A stretch of 64,000 nucleotides of DNA from NORP309 sp964352735 (GTDB taxonomy: Bacteria; Pseudomonadota; Gammaproteobacteria; Xanthomonadales; Marinicellaceae). The notes below the pieces were generated by a model that was given only the letters and a program-made list of their open reading frames with translations, ran no database searches and was not told the origin of the DNA. The position numbers and the translations under genes are program-made. Positions 23,714-37,000 of the stretch are shown one piece after another. The stretch spans positions 62,001 to 126,000 of the forward strand of contig CAYGTC010000003.1 in NCBI GenBank assembly GCA_964352735.1, written 5' to 3'. Within the stretch, counting starts at the first letter, position 1. Every line of letters begins with the position of its first letter.

Positions 23714-25980
23714 AAAACATAGATGCCAATGGTCACGTCAGAGGTGAGTCATTATTTCTTGATGATTTTATGGTTAAGCAAAACACCTTATATGCCGCTG
23801 TATTGGGCGCGCCAATTGCGCATGCAAATGGACTGAAAATAGACATCAAAGATGCTGAAAAATTGCCGGGTGTCATCAAGGTACTGTTGGCTGATGACAT
23901 TCCGGGTGTCAATGAAATCGGTGGGATTTTATTGGATGAACCTTTATTGGCAGAAAAAGACATTCACTTTCAAGGGCAACCATTGGCACTTATTGTGGCC
24001 GAAAGTGACTTTATTGCAAAAAAAGCCAGGTCATTGATCCATCTTGATTATCAAGAATTGCCTGTCATCACCACTGCTAAACAAGCAAAATTAGAAAACA
24101 GTTTTATCAATGCACCGCGTTCATTTAATTTAGGTAACTTTGAGTCTGCCTTAAGTGACTGTGCTCACGTTTTTCATGGCGATGTTTTTTCAAATGGTCA
24201 AGAGCATCTATACCTTGAGACACAAGGTGCTTATGCTGAGAAAATGGAAAATGGCAGTATTAAACTCATGTCCTCAACACAAGGTCCTACATCGGTTCAG
24301 AGAATTACGGCCCGAGTTCTGGGTTTGTCAATGCATAAAATTGAAGTGGATGTAACAAGACTGGGAGGTGGTTTTGGAGGTAAAGAAGATCAAGCCACTC
24401 CATGGGCAGTCATGGCTGCTTTGGCCTGTCATGTCTTGAACCAACCAGTTAAATTGGTTCTGGATAGACACGATGATTTGAAAATGACGGGTAAACGTCA
24501 CCCCTATGAAAGTGAATTTACCATTGGTTTGGATGATGACTTTAAAATAAAAGCTTTTTGTGTTGAATTTTTACAAAACTCTGGCGCAGCAGCTGATTTA
24601 TCACCTGCCATTGCAGAGCGAACTTTGTTTCATGCCACCAATAGTTATTTTATTCCGAATGTCAAAACCACTGTCTATAGTTGTAAAACACACTTGCCAC
24701 CAAATACTGCCTTCAGAGGCTTTGGTGGGCCACAGGGTATGTTTGTTATTGAGTCGGCCATTGCACAAGCTGCTCATGAATTAAATATTCCTGCCAGAGT
24801 GATTCAAAAAGCCAATCTTTTACAAGATGAGGATGTTTTTTCCTATGGACAGGTCGCCCAAAAGACTGAAGCAAGAAATTCATGGAGTCAGTTATTTAAA
24901 AATTTAAATATCAATGATATAGAGAATGAAATTAAAGTCTTTAATAATGAAAATTCAGGCATAAAAAAAGGGCTGGCTTTCATGCCAATTTGCTTTGGTA
25001 TTTCCTTTACCAATACACCGATGAATCATGCAAGGGCCTTAGTACATATTTATCAAGATGGCAGTGTTGGTATCAGTACTGGAGCGGTAGAAATGGGCCA
25101 AAGCGTTAATACTAAAATGTTACAGGTGGCAGCGCAGACATTTTCCATCGATCCGGATTTGATAAAATTGGAAACAACCAATACAACCAGAGTGGCAAAT
25201 ACCTCTCCATCTGCAGCCAGTTCAACAGCTGATCTGAATGGAAAAGCACTGCTTAAAGCCTGTAAAAAATTATTGGATCGCCTCAAGCATACTGCAGCAG
25301 AAGAATTGGTGACCAGTTCGGACAATATAGAGGTGAAACAAGGCTGGGTCTTTAAAGACGGTAAAAAAACTGATTTTGATTGGCAAACACTGGTATTTAA
25401 AGCATTCTGGAAGCGTGTCTGTCTGAGTGAAAATGCCCATTATGCAACGCCCATAATTGAATTCGATAAAAGTAAGGAAAAAGGGCATCCTTTCGCCTAC
25501 CATGTTTATGGGACGGCAATGATGTTAACAACTGTGGATTGTCTAACAGGTACATACACAGTCGATCGTGTTGATATCGTCCATGATTTTGGTCAAAGTA
25601 TGAATAAAGGTGTGGATTATGGGCAAGTTGAAGGTGCATTGGCCCAAGGTATAGGCTGGATGACTATGGAAGAGATTGCTTATAATGATGAAGGTCGACT
25701 CTTGTCCAATACTTTATCAACGTACAAAATCCCAGACATTTTCTCTGTTGCAGATCATATTAACATCACTCCATTGGTGACAGATGGTCATGACATGGCA
25801 TTGTTCAAATCTAAAGCAGTGGGTGAACCGCCTTTAATGTATGGTATTGGCGTTTACTTTGCCTTGCAAAATGCCATTAAAGCCTTTAATCCAGGCCATA
25901 AACCGCAATTTCATGCGCCAATGACGCCTGAAAAAGTCTTGATGAGCTTGTATGGACTGGATAATAACGAGGATTTGTGA
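23710..25980 (+). CDS. xdhB: Xanthine dehydrogenase-type molybdenum-binding subunit
   Basis: This is the catalytic subunit carrying the molybdopterin cofactor. The frame is open from a TTG at 23695, but ATG 23710, preceded by GGAGGGGG and overlapping the xdhA stop by ATGA, gives MKNIDANGHVRGES and a 756-residue protein. The Mo-pterin motif GGGFGGKEDQ lies near residue 222, NTAFRGFGGPQG near 338, and the catalytic Glu of the family in KAVGEPPLMYG near 707. The N-terminal domain of the family (LDDFMVK...YAAVLGAPIAHA) is intact. xdhC, the usual insertion chaperone, is not downstream; a pseudogene follows instead. Confidence 0.9.
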   Translation: MKNIDANGHVRGESLFLDDFMVKQNTLYAAVLGAPIAHANGLKIDIKDAEKLPGVIKVLLADDIPGVNEIGGILLDEPLLAEKDIHFQGQPLALIVAESDFIAKKARSLIHLDYQELPVITTAKQAKLENSFINAPRSFNLGNFESALSDCAHVFHGDVFSNGQEHLYLETQGAYAEKMENGSIKLMSSTQGPTSVQRITARVLGLSMHKIEVDVTRLGGGFGGKEDQATPWAVMAALACHVLNQPVKLVLDRHDDLKMTGKRHPYESEFTIGLDDDFKIKAFCVEFLQNSGAAADLSPAIAERTLFHATNSYFIPNVKTTVYSCKTHLPPNTAFRGFGGPQGMFVIESAIAQAAHELNIPARVIQKANLLQDEDVFSYGQVAQKTEARNSWSQLFKNLNINDIENEIKVFNNENSGIKKGLAFMPICFGISFTNTPMNHARALVHIYQDGSVGISTGAVEMGQSVNTKMLQVAAQTFSIDPDLIKLETTNTTRVANTSPSAASSTADLNGKALLKACKKLLDRLKHTAAEELVTSSDNIEVKQGWVFKDGKKTDFDWQTLVFKAFWKRVCLSENAHYATPIIEFDKSKEKGHPFAYHVYGTAMMLTTVDCLTGTYTVDRVDIVHDFGQSMNKGVDYGQVEGALAQGIGWMTMEEIAYNDEGRLLSNTLSTYKIPDIFSVADHINITPLVTDGHDMALFKSKAVGEPPLMYGIGVYFALQNAIKAFNPGHKPQFHAPMTPEKVLMSLYGLDNNEDL

Positions 25981-26062
25981 TTGATTTTATAATGTTGAAT
26001 CTCTCTTGAATTGATAAAAAGGGTTATCATGATAGGGTGTAATTAAAGTTATGAGGTTTGCG

Positions 26063-27527
26063 ATGAAAAAATTCATTATTATGTATGTTGTTGACTTTAT
26101 CTTCGATTGTGACCGCACAACAAACATTTTTTTGGCCCACCTCTACGCCTGAAGAACAGGGCTTATCATCCACAGGTATCAATGAAGCCATTAACTTAAT
26201 TGTGCCAGGTAATTATGGCCAAATCAGGTCGTTGATTGTCATAAAAAATGGACATATGGTTTCCGAGGTTTACTTTAATGGTGGTGATGGAATTACCCCT
26301 GTTTATTCTGTTACCAAAAGCATTGGTTCTGCACTTTTAGGTATAGCGAAATATCAAGGATATTCATTAGATTTAGATCGTTCGATTATGGACTATATGC
26401 CTGAATATTCAGAGATTAATGATTTTGAATTCTCAAGATTGGTATCGAGCAAAGCTTGATTGGCCATTGAGTCATGGGCCAAATCAAAATTTTGCATACA
26501 GTACAGGTGCTTCTTCACTGATGAGTGTTATTTTAAATAATATCAGTGGTCAAAACCCTCAAAGTTTTATTCATCAATACATGTATGAGCCTCTCGATAT
26601 CAATCTGCATCATTGGGAGTTGGTCGGATCAAACGTTATTATTGGGCAAGGTATTTCAGACTTTCCACGGGATATTGCACCACTGGGTTTTGGTCTATGG
26701 CTTAGCCCGAATATTTCATCATAGAACGATTCAGGTACAAAGTGTACTTTTACAAATATCGTTTAACTCCATGTCTTTCATGGATAAAATCAACTTTTTA
26801 CCGTTTTGGTGAAATATTCGGGTTAGACCATTTGATATGGCAAAAATTGCTGGATGCTCAATGGGTTGAGGACTCTATATTTCCTTACAGCAATGGTGTA
26901 ACTGACCCAGATGTTTTTGGTGACAATGGATCAGGTCATGGCTATCAATGGTGGAGCACCATATTTAAAGACAATAAAAATCGCAGTTATAAAAGTTAAT
27001 ATGCCAATGGTTATGAGAGACAATACATATTTGTATTCCCTGAAGTTGATATGGTGGTGGTATCTACTGCAAGAGATTATAGTTATTCAGGACAGGGCAT
27101 TGGCACAATATTAAGAAATCATATTCTTCCTGGTTTAGATGTGGATGATACTGAATTATATACATTGGGTAACAGTCTCAATGGTTCTTGGTATTGGCCT
27201 GAGAACAGTGGTCAGGGCCTCAATCTTGAAGTGTTGGATGATAAAGTTGTTGCCTATTGATATACCTATGAGCAAAATACGGGCCAACAAAGGAGGTTTG
27301 TTATGAATGGTAATATTATTGATAACAAAGCACAATTGACTATAAGATCAACATCAGGTGGTGGATTTGTGATTTCAGAATCGCCAGAAATAACAGAATG
27401 GGGTACAGGTGAATTGTTTTTTGAGAATTGTCGCTCAGGCACATTTACTTTTAGTTCAAGTATTGAAAATACCTCAGCAGAAATCCCCTTAACACGTTTG
27501 ACAGGTACCGATCAATGTGTGACTTAA
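26063..27527 (+). pseudogene. Decayed beta-lactamase-family serine hydrolase with C-terminal GSWY-type domain
   Basis: Pieces of one protein can be read across several frames. MKKFIIM starts a signal peptide at 26063, but a duplicated TATG (TATGTATG, 26080-26087) throws the frame; the rest of the signal peptide (LLTLSSIVTA) continues in the next frame. The SxxK catalytic motif follows as YSVTKSIG. After residue ~115 the frame changes again at about 26420-26460 with an apparent deletion, leading to the FAYSTGASSLMS motif. A third shift near 26725-26745 restores the first frame. Then in-frame stops occur at 26997 (after NRSYKS) and 27258 (TGA where the repeat pattern predicts Trp). The C-terminal part contains a GSWYWPENSGQGLNLEV domain. 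At least five lesions make function unlikely. Confidence 0.85.
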
Positions 27528-28070
27528 GAGCAAAGGGCAGCAAATAAATCGCCGACCTTTATCCATTAAATTTCAAACAATATTGTTGCAACTGAAAAAG
27601 TATACAATTGTATTGTGCAGCTTACAATACAGTGGAGAATACTACAACACCATTCAATGGTATTCACAGTGCTGGATTTTGAAATATTTATATTTTATTT
27701 ATGTAGTTAATTGTTTTCATTGGCATTAAACCGTCTTTTGGTCCATTTGTTCCCTAAATGTACCCTCTATTTAACCAAAAAGTAACTTCCTTAATGGTAA
27801 ATTAGTCTCATGCTTTTAAATGACTATTAAGTTTTATTAATAGGGATTTCAATAGGGTTAATATTATCATTTTAAAGTTCATTAATATTTTTTTAAATAT
27901 TCTAATGTACATGAATTTACATTTTGGCCTGATAAATCCGCAGTAAAAATTAAAGTTTTACTTCTATAAAGTTTACATTTAAGTACAACATAGTACTAAA
28001 GAATTAATTGATGGTTATTAGTACGTTATGATTAGTAAGTGTGTTTGATAGATTGACAATGAGAATGTGA
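27528..28070. other. Long intergenic region before the NRPS-PKS cluster
   Basis: This 543-base AT-rich stretch has no supported gene. It holds a perfect palindrome TGTATTGT/ACAATACA (27609-27631, seven-base spacer) and a small ACCAT/ATGGT palindrome (27649-27661), either of which could be an operator or a remnant of the preceding pseudogene's terminator. Any promoter of the biosynthetic cluster would have to lie here; I cannot single out one with confidence. Confidence 0.5.
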
Positions 28071-31000
28071 ATGGGAGCGAAAATAAAATCGTATGACCTT
28101 ACTTTAACGCAGCAAGACATATTGTTTGATCAATTAAAGCGTATAGAGAATCCATTTTGTAATATTGGCGGCTATATAACAATAGAACATGTTGATGTAG
28201 AAAAACTGAAGACTGCCCATGCTCTGTTGATTAGCAGTGATGATGTTTTTGGTATTCGCATCATTGAGAGTGAAAATGGTAAAGTGAAACAATGGATTGA
28301 TGATCAAAGAACACTTTCACTTCCTGTTATTGATTTTTCAGACCACATTGAGCCACATCGAGATGCAAAAAAATGGCTTGATGATTTGTTCGGTTGCCCT
28401 TTTGATTTATTTGAAAATGAGTTATTTAAAGCATTTCTTTTGAAGATTGATCCTTCAACTCATTGGTATGTTCAAGTGACACACCACATTATCATGGATG
28501 GCTGGGGTTTTTCAAATCTTGCCTCTCGATTAAGTGACTATTACCATGATCCAGACAGTCAACATAAGAGGGCTGCTTGGTCAACAATCGTTGCAAGTGA
28601 CCAACAGTATCTTGAGAGTCAACGTTATCAAAGTCATAAAGCATTTTGGCAGAAAGAATTGTCTGGCCAACACCAGAGTATATTGAGCCCTTATTATTTG
28701 AATGACTTCTCTAATAGACAGTCAATTCCCAGTCGAAGGTCAATTATTCACTTGTCTACTCAACAATTAGCTGCTATTGATCATTTAGCACTTATAAACA
28801 AAGTGGGTGTTGCACAAGTCTATCTGGCTGTATTTTATAGTTATTTTACTCTGGCCTATTCACAACAAAAAATTGTCTTTGGTGTGCCATTCCACAATAG
28901 AAAAAATCGCTTACAAAAGAAGAGTTTAGGGGTGTTTACCAGTATCAGCCCTATGGTGCTTGACTATCAAGGTGAAATGAGTTTTATGCAATTGTTGCAA
29001 AAAGTGTTGATGAAACAGAAAACACATTTGCGGCATCAACGTTATCCTTTTGCACACATGAAGTTTGATGCTCGAGAAGGAACAGTTTATGACGTTGGTT
29101 TTAATTATTTAAAATTAGACAATCAACCTTCATTTGAAAATGATCAGTCACAAGTGGTTTACTGGAGCCACAGGCATGAACAAACGCCATTGATGATCAC
29201 TGTCTGGGAGTATGAAAAAGATCAGTACGCTGAAGTTCAGCTGGATTTTAACCTGGCATATTTCAATGAATTTGAAGTAAGCTTGATGTCTGATCGCATG
29301 GTTTTTTTGATGGATCAAGTGCTCGCCGATCCATCAAAAAATATTGAAGATTATGCAATCATTCCCGATAGAGAACGAAAAATATTAATTGATGACGGTT
29401 TTTCCTTAGATGCTGAAGGTGATGTCATTCATCGTGTTTTTGAAAAGCAAGTGCAACTGACGCCTGATGATATTGCTGTTTCTTATCATAATACCCAACT
29501 TGATTTTAAAACCTTAAATGTTAAAGCCAATCAATTAGCGCATTTCCTCATTAATTCAGGCATTGGCCCAAATGATATTGTCGGTGTTCACCTTCATCGC
29601 TCTGTTGAGTTGTTGGTCAGTATATTGGCCATTTTAAAGTCAGGAGCAGCTTATTTACCCTTGGATCATCAATACCCCGCCGAACGGATAGCTTATATGG
29701 TTAATGATTGCTCAACAACCATGGTGTTAAGTGAATGTGAGCTGAGTAAAGAAAACACAATTGATGGTGTAAAGTTTGTTGATGTTAATAGTATTTTATC
29801 TGAAACAACGAAAAACAATCATCGTGTAAATCCACAAGTACCTAATTTACACGAAAGAAATCGGGCTTATTTGATTTATACTTCTGGCTCTACTGGTTTA
29901 CCAAAAGCTGTTGAAATTTGTCACTACAATGCCTTTCATTTGATAAAGTGGGCAATGAAATCATATGAGCCAAGTCAACTAAATCGAGTGTTATTCAGCA
30001 CGTCGATTAATTTTGATTTGTCGGTCTTTGAAATGTTTGTGCCGATCTGTTCTGGTAATGAATGTGTTATGGTTGATAATGCATTGGATTTGATAGCAAA
30101 CGAAATTTCTGTCACGTTAATTAATACGGTTCCTTCTGTAATTAAAGTGTTGATGGATAATAATGCCATACCCGAGAGTACACAGGCAATAAATTTGGCA
30201 GGTGAGCCATTGCCCATGAATTTATTAAATGACTTATTTGCACAAAGGGATTATGGTAAAATTACAAATTTGTATGGCCCGTCTGAAGACACCACTTATA
30301 CTACAGCAAAAACATTCACTCAAGCTATTCAAGATAAACCAACAATAGGGCATGCAATTGACAATACTCAGCTTTATGTTGCTTCTGGATCTGGGCAACT
30401 GCAACCTTGGGGTATACCAGGTGAATTATATATTGCTGGTGCAGGCGTATCAAAAGGTTATTTGAATAAATCAGAGTTAACTGAAAAACAATTTATTGAA
30501 AACTCATTCAGCCCATCTGTTGCAACACCTGTTTATAAAACAGGGGATATGGTACGTTTACTGGCCAATGGAGAATTGGATTTTTTAGGGAGAAATGATG
30601 ATCAAGTCAAAATCAGAGGGCACCGGATTGAATGCGGAGAAATTGAAAATCGATTGCGTCAATGTCCAGGAGTAAATGAGGCGGTTGTTGTTGCAATTAA
30701 TCAGGTGAAAAATGATAATCAACTTGTTGGTTTTGTTACTGTGGATCAATGCCTCTCTATTGAAAAGCAGTGTTTTATTGAAGGCATATTATCGATATTG
30801 TCAAAAAAATTGCCCACATATATGGTGCCATCTACCATACAAATATTGGATGAGTTGCCATTAACTGCCAATGGTAAAGTTGATAAAAAGCAACTCAAAA
30901 CAATTCGTAAATTTAAACAACAAGACAATGCACCGCTGACAACATCAACTCAAATACAGTTGGCTCAAGTGTGGTCTGATGTTTTGGGGATCGAAGTTGA

Positions 31001-34000
31001 TGACATTGGCGCTAATGATGATTTTTTTAATTTGGGTGGCCATTCATTGTTGGTTGTTGAATTATTGAAAGAAATCAATGATCATTTTGCTTGTCAAATT
31101 GATCTAAAAACTCTTTTTAATGTCAGTAGATTGAGTGCATTGTCAGAGGAAATTGACCAATTTAACGGCTCTTATGCTTTAAATACCATCACAAAAAGAC
31201 TTCCTGGTCAAAAACTACCTCTATCATATTCACAAAAAAGAATTTGGCTATTAGATAAGATAGAGACTGACAGCACCCACTATCATTTGCCAGCTGCGAT
31301 TAAAATTACAGGATCATTTGATGTTGTGCTTGCTGAAAAGGTATTATCTGAAATTATTCAAAGGCATGAAATTTTAAGAACGGTTTATCACATGGATGTT
31401 AATAATGAACCCCATCAGGTCATTAAATCCAATATTGAATTCAGCATAACATCACAAATATGTACTGTTGATGTTTGTAATAGTATAGATGATTTACTTA
31501 AAAGTATGATTAATCAACCTTTCGACTTGCGTCAGGACATAATGCTGAGAGCCGATTGGTTGCAAACTGCACCACTGAATGGAATTTTGCTATTGAATTT
31601 CCATCATATTGCTTTTGATGGCTTGTCAATAAAATTGTTTATCAATGATTTTCTTCGATGTTATCAATCAGGTGCAAAAGGTGTTAGCAGTGGTTTAGTA
31701 CCATTGGAAGTTCAATATGCAGATTATGCATTATGGCAAGCGCAACATGACGTTACAGTATCTTATGCAAGTGACATGAAATACTGGATGAAACAATTGT
31801 TTGATGTGCCACCAGTTCATACTTTATTGATGGATCATAAACGCCCATTCTATAAAGAAAACTATGGCGCCAGTGTGTGTCATAAAATTTGTGGTGATGA
31901 ACTCAAAGGCTTCAATAATATCATTGCACGGCACGAGTTTACCGCTTTTGAGTTGTTGTATGCTTTATTCGTTGTAGTATTAGACAAATATAGTCAAAGT
32001 TCAGACGTTATCATTGGGACACCAATTGCAAACAGGATGCAAAAAGAAATAGATGGGTTGATAGGGTGTTTTGTAAATACTGTGGTCTTGAGAACACAAT
32101 GTGACCCAAGTGATTCATTTTTTCAGCACTGTAAGAAGGTACAAAAAATCAATCACAATGCACAAATGCATCAAAGTGTTCCGTTTGAATACCTTGTTGA
32201 TCAATGCGGAATCACAAGAACTGCCCAACATTCACCATTGTTCCAAATCATGTTATCGGTGGACCATGACCAGGATAAACTATTGAAACTGGATGGTTTA
32301 CAGTTTGAAAAATACTCAATTGATTCCAGCCGCGCAAAATTTGATTTAGAACTCAATTGTCAAATCAGTGAGACCTTTATTGAGATGAACTGGATGTATG
32401 ATACCAGTTTGTTCAAACAAACGACCATCGAAAGATTCAAAACGTCTTTTGTTCAGGCTTTACAATCAGCCACCAGCAATATAAACATTGCGATAAATGA
32501 CATGTCATTATTGTCTGAAAATGAGTATCGCCATTTAGTATATGATTTAAATCAGCAAGCACCTTCTCATGAATATGATGAATTGATGATTCATCAATTA
32601 TTTGAAAGCCAAGTACAAAAAACACCCAACGCCGTGGCTGTCATTTATCAAGGTAACACATTGACTTATCATGAGTTGAATAGATCAGCCAATCAATTGG
32701 CTCATTATTTGAGTGCACAAGGAGTGGTTATTGGAACACTGGTTGGCATCAGTATGCAGCGTAACAGTGATATGGTAATGGCACTGTTAGCAATTCTGAA
32801 ATCAGGTGCCTGCTATGTTGCCCTTGATCCAGATTACCCAGCTGATAGATTGGAATTCATCATAAAAGACGCAGGAATAGAATTTTTACTGTGTCATCAA
32901 GGTGTTATGCCAGATGAAATCAATGTACCTAATCTTAAAACAATCACCATAGATAGTGGGCAGCTCAATGATAAGTTGAGGAGTTATCCTGATATTAATC
33001 CGCCAGTTGTGCTCAACAACGATGAGCAGTTGGCATATGTTATTTATACCTCAGGTTCAACTGGTCGACCAAAAGGTGTGATGATAGAGCACAGGAATAC
33101 TTTGGCAATGATTCATTGGGCGAAAAACACTTACGGCAAAAAACGTTTACGCAAGGTTTTAGCTTCAACATCACTGAATTTTGATTTGTCTGTGTTTGAA
33201 ATATTTGTGCCATTATCTATTGGCGGTAGCCTTGTATTGGTAGCCAATATTTTGGCATTAGCGGATGATCAATGGGACTTGAGCCTGATCAATACCGTAC
33301 CATCGGCCATTAAAGCTTTATTGAATAAAAATGCCATTCCTGACAATATTGAATGTGTTAATTTAGCAGGGGAGTACCTTGATCAATCTTTGGTGAATGA
33401 ATTATATGATGCGGGTGTACCAGAAGTTTTTGATTTGTATGGTCCTTCTGAGGATACCACTTATTCAACCCATATCAAAAGAGTATATAATGGTGAGGAT
33501 TCAATAGGTCGGCCCATTGCACAAACACAAGCTTATGTTTTGGATGATCACTTAAACTGTGTGCCCAATGGATGTATTGGGGAACTCTATCTCAGTGGCG
33601 CTGGTGTAGCGCGAGGATATATCAATCAGCCTGAATTGACAGCACAGAAATTTATCAAAAATCCATTTATTAAAGGCCATCGCATGTATAAGACTGGTGA
33701 TTTGGTTAAATATCTTGATGATGGTCGACTGTATTACCTTGGTAGAAATGATGATCAGGTGAAGATTCGTGGGTTCAGGATAGAGCTTGGGGAAGTTCAA
33801 CAACAATTGAAAAAATGTAATGCGATTAATTCCAGTGTGATCATGGCCAATGAATCTATGACTCAACTTGTGGCCTATGTGCTGAAAAGTGATCTTCAGA
33901 TGGGTGATGCTGAGGTGATTCATGATATTAAACGAGCGTTGTCACTATCGCTACCAGAATATATGATGCCAACTCAATTTGTGCTGTTATCCGAATGGCC

Positions 34001-37000
34001 ATTAAACAATAATGGAAAAATTGATCGCCAAGCCTTAAAAAATTGTAAAGCTCCATTGGATGAAGAAACCGTGGAAATAAATGGGCCTATTGAACAGGGG
34101 TTGGCACAAATCTACGCACTACTCTTAACTGTTCCAATTGAAAGAATCAGTGCACGATCCAATTTTTTTGAGATGGGTGGTGATTCATTATCTGTGGTAA
34201 AACTCAGTGCTATGATTCGGGATCAATGGTCAATTGAAATCAGCTTAAAAGAAATATTTAATACACCAACTATAGAAAACCTATCTAAAATCATTGGTAC
34301 AAATCACAATCTCAGTACGCACAATAAAATACAGCGCATTGATCAAAGAAATACCACAATGCCGTTGTCGTTTGCTCAGCAAAGATTGTGGATCATTGAT
34401 CATATGGAAGGCGGTAGTCACCAATACAATATGGCAGCATGTTTTAATGTTGATGGCCCTTTTGACAAAAAAGCAGCACAATATGCATTGAACGCTATCA
34501 TTGAAAGACATGAACCATTGCGAACAGTCTACCATCAACTTACTGACGGCAATGTAGAGCAAGTTGTCCTTGAAGAATATGATTTCACCCTAGAATATCA
34601 AGACCTGAGCACACTCAAGCCTCTTGAGCAATCGCAAGCCATTACACAGCTCAATAAAGACAATGTTCTGGAAGGTTTTAATTTGAGTCAAGACTTGATG
34701 ATCAGAGCGCAATACTTGCACACTCAAGTGGGGCATACTGAGGAAACAACTCAACAAGGAATGTTTTTGTTTTGTGTTCATCACATTGCAGCGGACGGTT
34801 GGTCAATTTCAATTATGTTAAAAGAGTTTAAGCTGTATTATTTATCTTATATGAATCAAACAACAACAGCTTTACCACATCTGAATATTCGTTACCGTGA
34901 TTACACTTATTGGCAAAGAAAATGGTTAAGAGGTAAAACTTTGCAAGATCAATTGAATTACTGGAAAGAGCAATTGTCAGATGCGCCGCCAGTACATTCC
35001 CTCTTATTAAGTCATCCTCGCCCTGAGAAAAAGCAATATAAAGGTCAAAAGATAAAATCGCACATCTCCAAGTCTCTGTACCAATCAATGACAGATTTGG
35101 CTAATAAGCATCAAATCACTGCTTTTATGTTGATTCATGCAGCATTATCAATCGTTTTTTCACGAAACAGTGACAATAATGACATCATAATGGGTGTGCC
35201 TGTGGCGAATAGATCAGAATCAGAGTTGTCTCCTTTGATTGGTTTTTTTGTCAATACACTGGTACTAAGGTTAAAGGTTAATAATCAACCTCTACCAGAG
35301 TATTTAAGCCATGTTCGAGCAGTACATTTATCTGCTCAATCTAATCAGGACATACCGTTTGAATACCTGGTTGAACAATGTCAGATCTCTAGAAGTGTGC
35401 AACATACTCCGATTTTTCAAGTGATGTTAAGCATGGAAGATCACAGCATTGATCATTTTGAAGTGGCGCAAACGCAATTTTCAAGATCAGAACAAGCATC
35501 TGTTGTTGTTAAAACGGACCTTGATATCAGCATCAGTAAAAACAGTGGTGGCATGGAAGTTTCATGGGTTTTTGATGAAAGCATATTTGATGCTTCTCAG
35601 ATTAGAAGTTTCACTCAACAATTACATAATATCCTTGACTCGTTTATCAAATACCCTGATACGCCAGTCTGCCAAATGCCACTTTTATCGAAACAAGAGT
35701 ACCATCATTTGCTTCATGAACTCAACGATACTTCTGTGGCTCATGATAAAACACTACTGATTCATCAATTGTTTGAACAACAAGTACAGGCCAACCCTCA
35801 TGACTGTGCGTTATCACATAATGATCAACACCTTACCTATGAACAATTGAATGATCAAGCCAATCAATTCAGTAGATATTTGCAAGATCAAGGTGTCACC
35901 GCTGGAACTTTTATCGGCATCAGTATGAAGAGAAATATTGACATGGTGGTTGCTTTATTGGCTGTTTTAAAAGCAGGCGGTTGTTATGTCGCTTTAGATC
36001 CACAGTACCCATCATCACGTTTGGATTATATGATGAATGACTCAGGGATCAAGTATCTGGTTTCACATGCTGGATTATTTGATGAATTTGCTCAACGTGC
36101 AGAATTGCACATCATCAACTTTGATGAAATTGATTATTCCAAATATGATCGTAGCAATCTAGTGTCTCAATTTAAGGCAAATGACCTTGCTTATGTCATT
36201 TATACTTCTGGTTCAACAGGACAACCCAAAGGAGTGATGATTGCTCACCGCAATACAGTAGCAATGATTCATTGGGCAGGCGAAGTTTTCGATGATCTCG
36301 AATTACAACGGGTATTGGCCAGTACTTCTTTAAATTTTGACTTGTCAGTTTTTGAAATATTTGTCCCTTTGAGTCATGGTGGAACAATCGTGATTGTTGA
36401 AAACATACTTGATGTTGTCAATGCTGAAATTAATGTTAGCCTGATCAACACCGTACCATCGGCAATTAAAGCATTACTGGATGAAGATGCCATACCTTCA
36501 TCAACAAAAACCATCAATTTGGCTGGTGAATTTCTTGATCAGTCAGTTGTTGACAGGTTATACCATTGCGACATCAAAAAAGTTTATGATTTATATGGTC
36601 CCTCAGAGGACACGACATATTCAACCTACGTCTTGAGGACAGTGCATGGTAATGCATCAATTGGTCATCCAATTGCTAATACACAAGCCTATGTTTTGGA
36701 TAGCTATCTAAATTGTATGCCAAAAGGCTGTATAGGTGAGTTATTCTTGAGTGGAGAAGGTATCACGCGCGGCTACCTTAATCAATCTGGATTAACAAAT
36801 GAGAAATATTTAAATCACCCATTCAAACCAGGGGCGATGATATATAAAACAGGAGACCTGGTTCGTTATTTAGATGATGGGCGATTGGCTTATATTGGTA
36901 GAATAGATGATCAAATTAAAATACGCGGCTTTAGGGTTGAGCTGGGTGAAATACAACAACAAATTAATGCCAGTTCAGTAGTTAAATCAAATGTGGTTAT

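Noticed and set aside
19494..28070. CRISPR array near the CARF gene
   Set aside because: No spaced direct repeats are visible; the short inverted and tandem repeats present (MITE ends, csrA leader) are not array-like.
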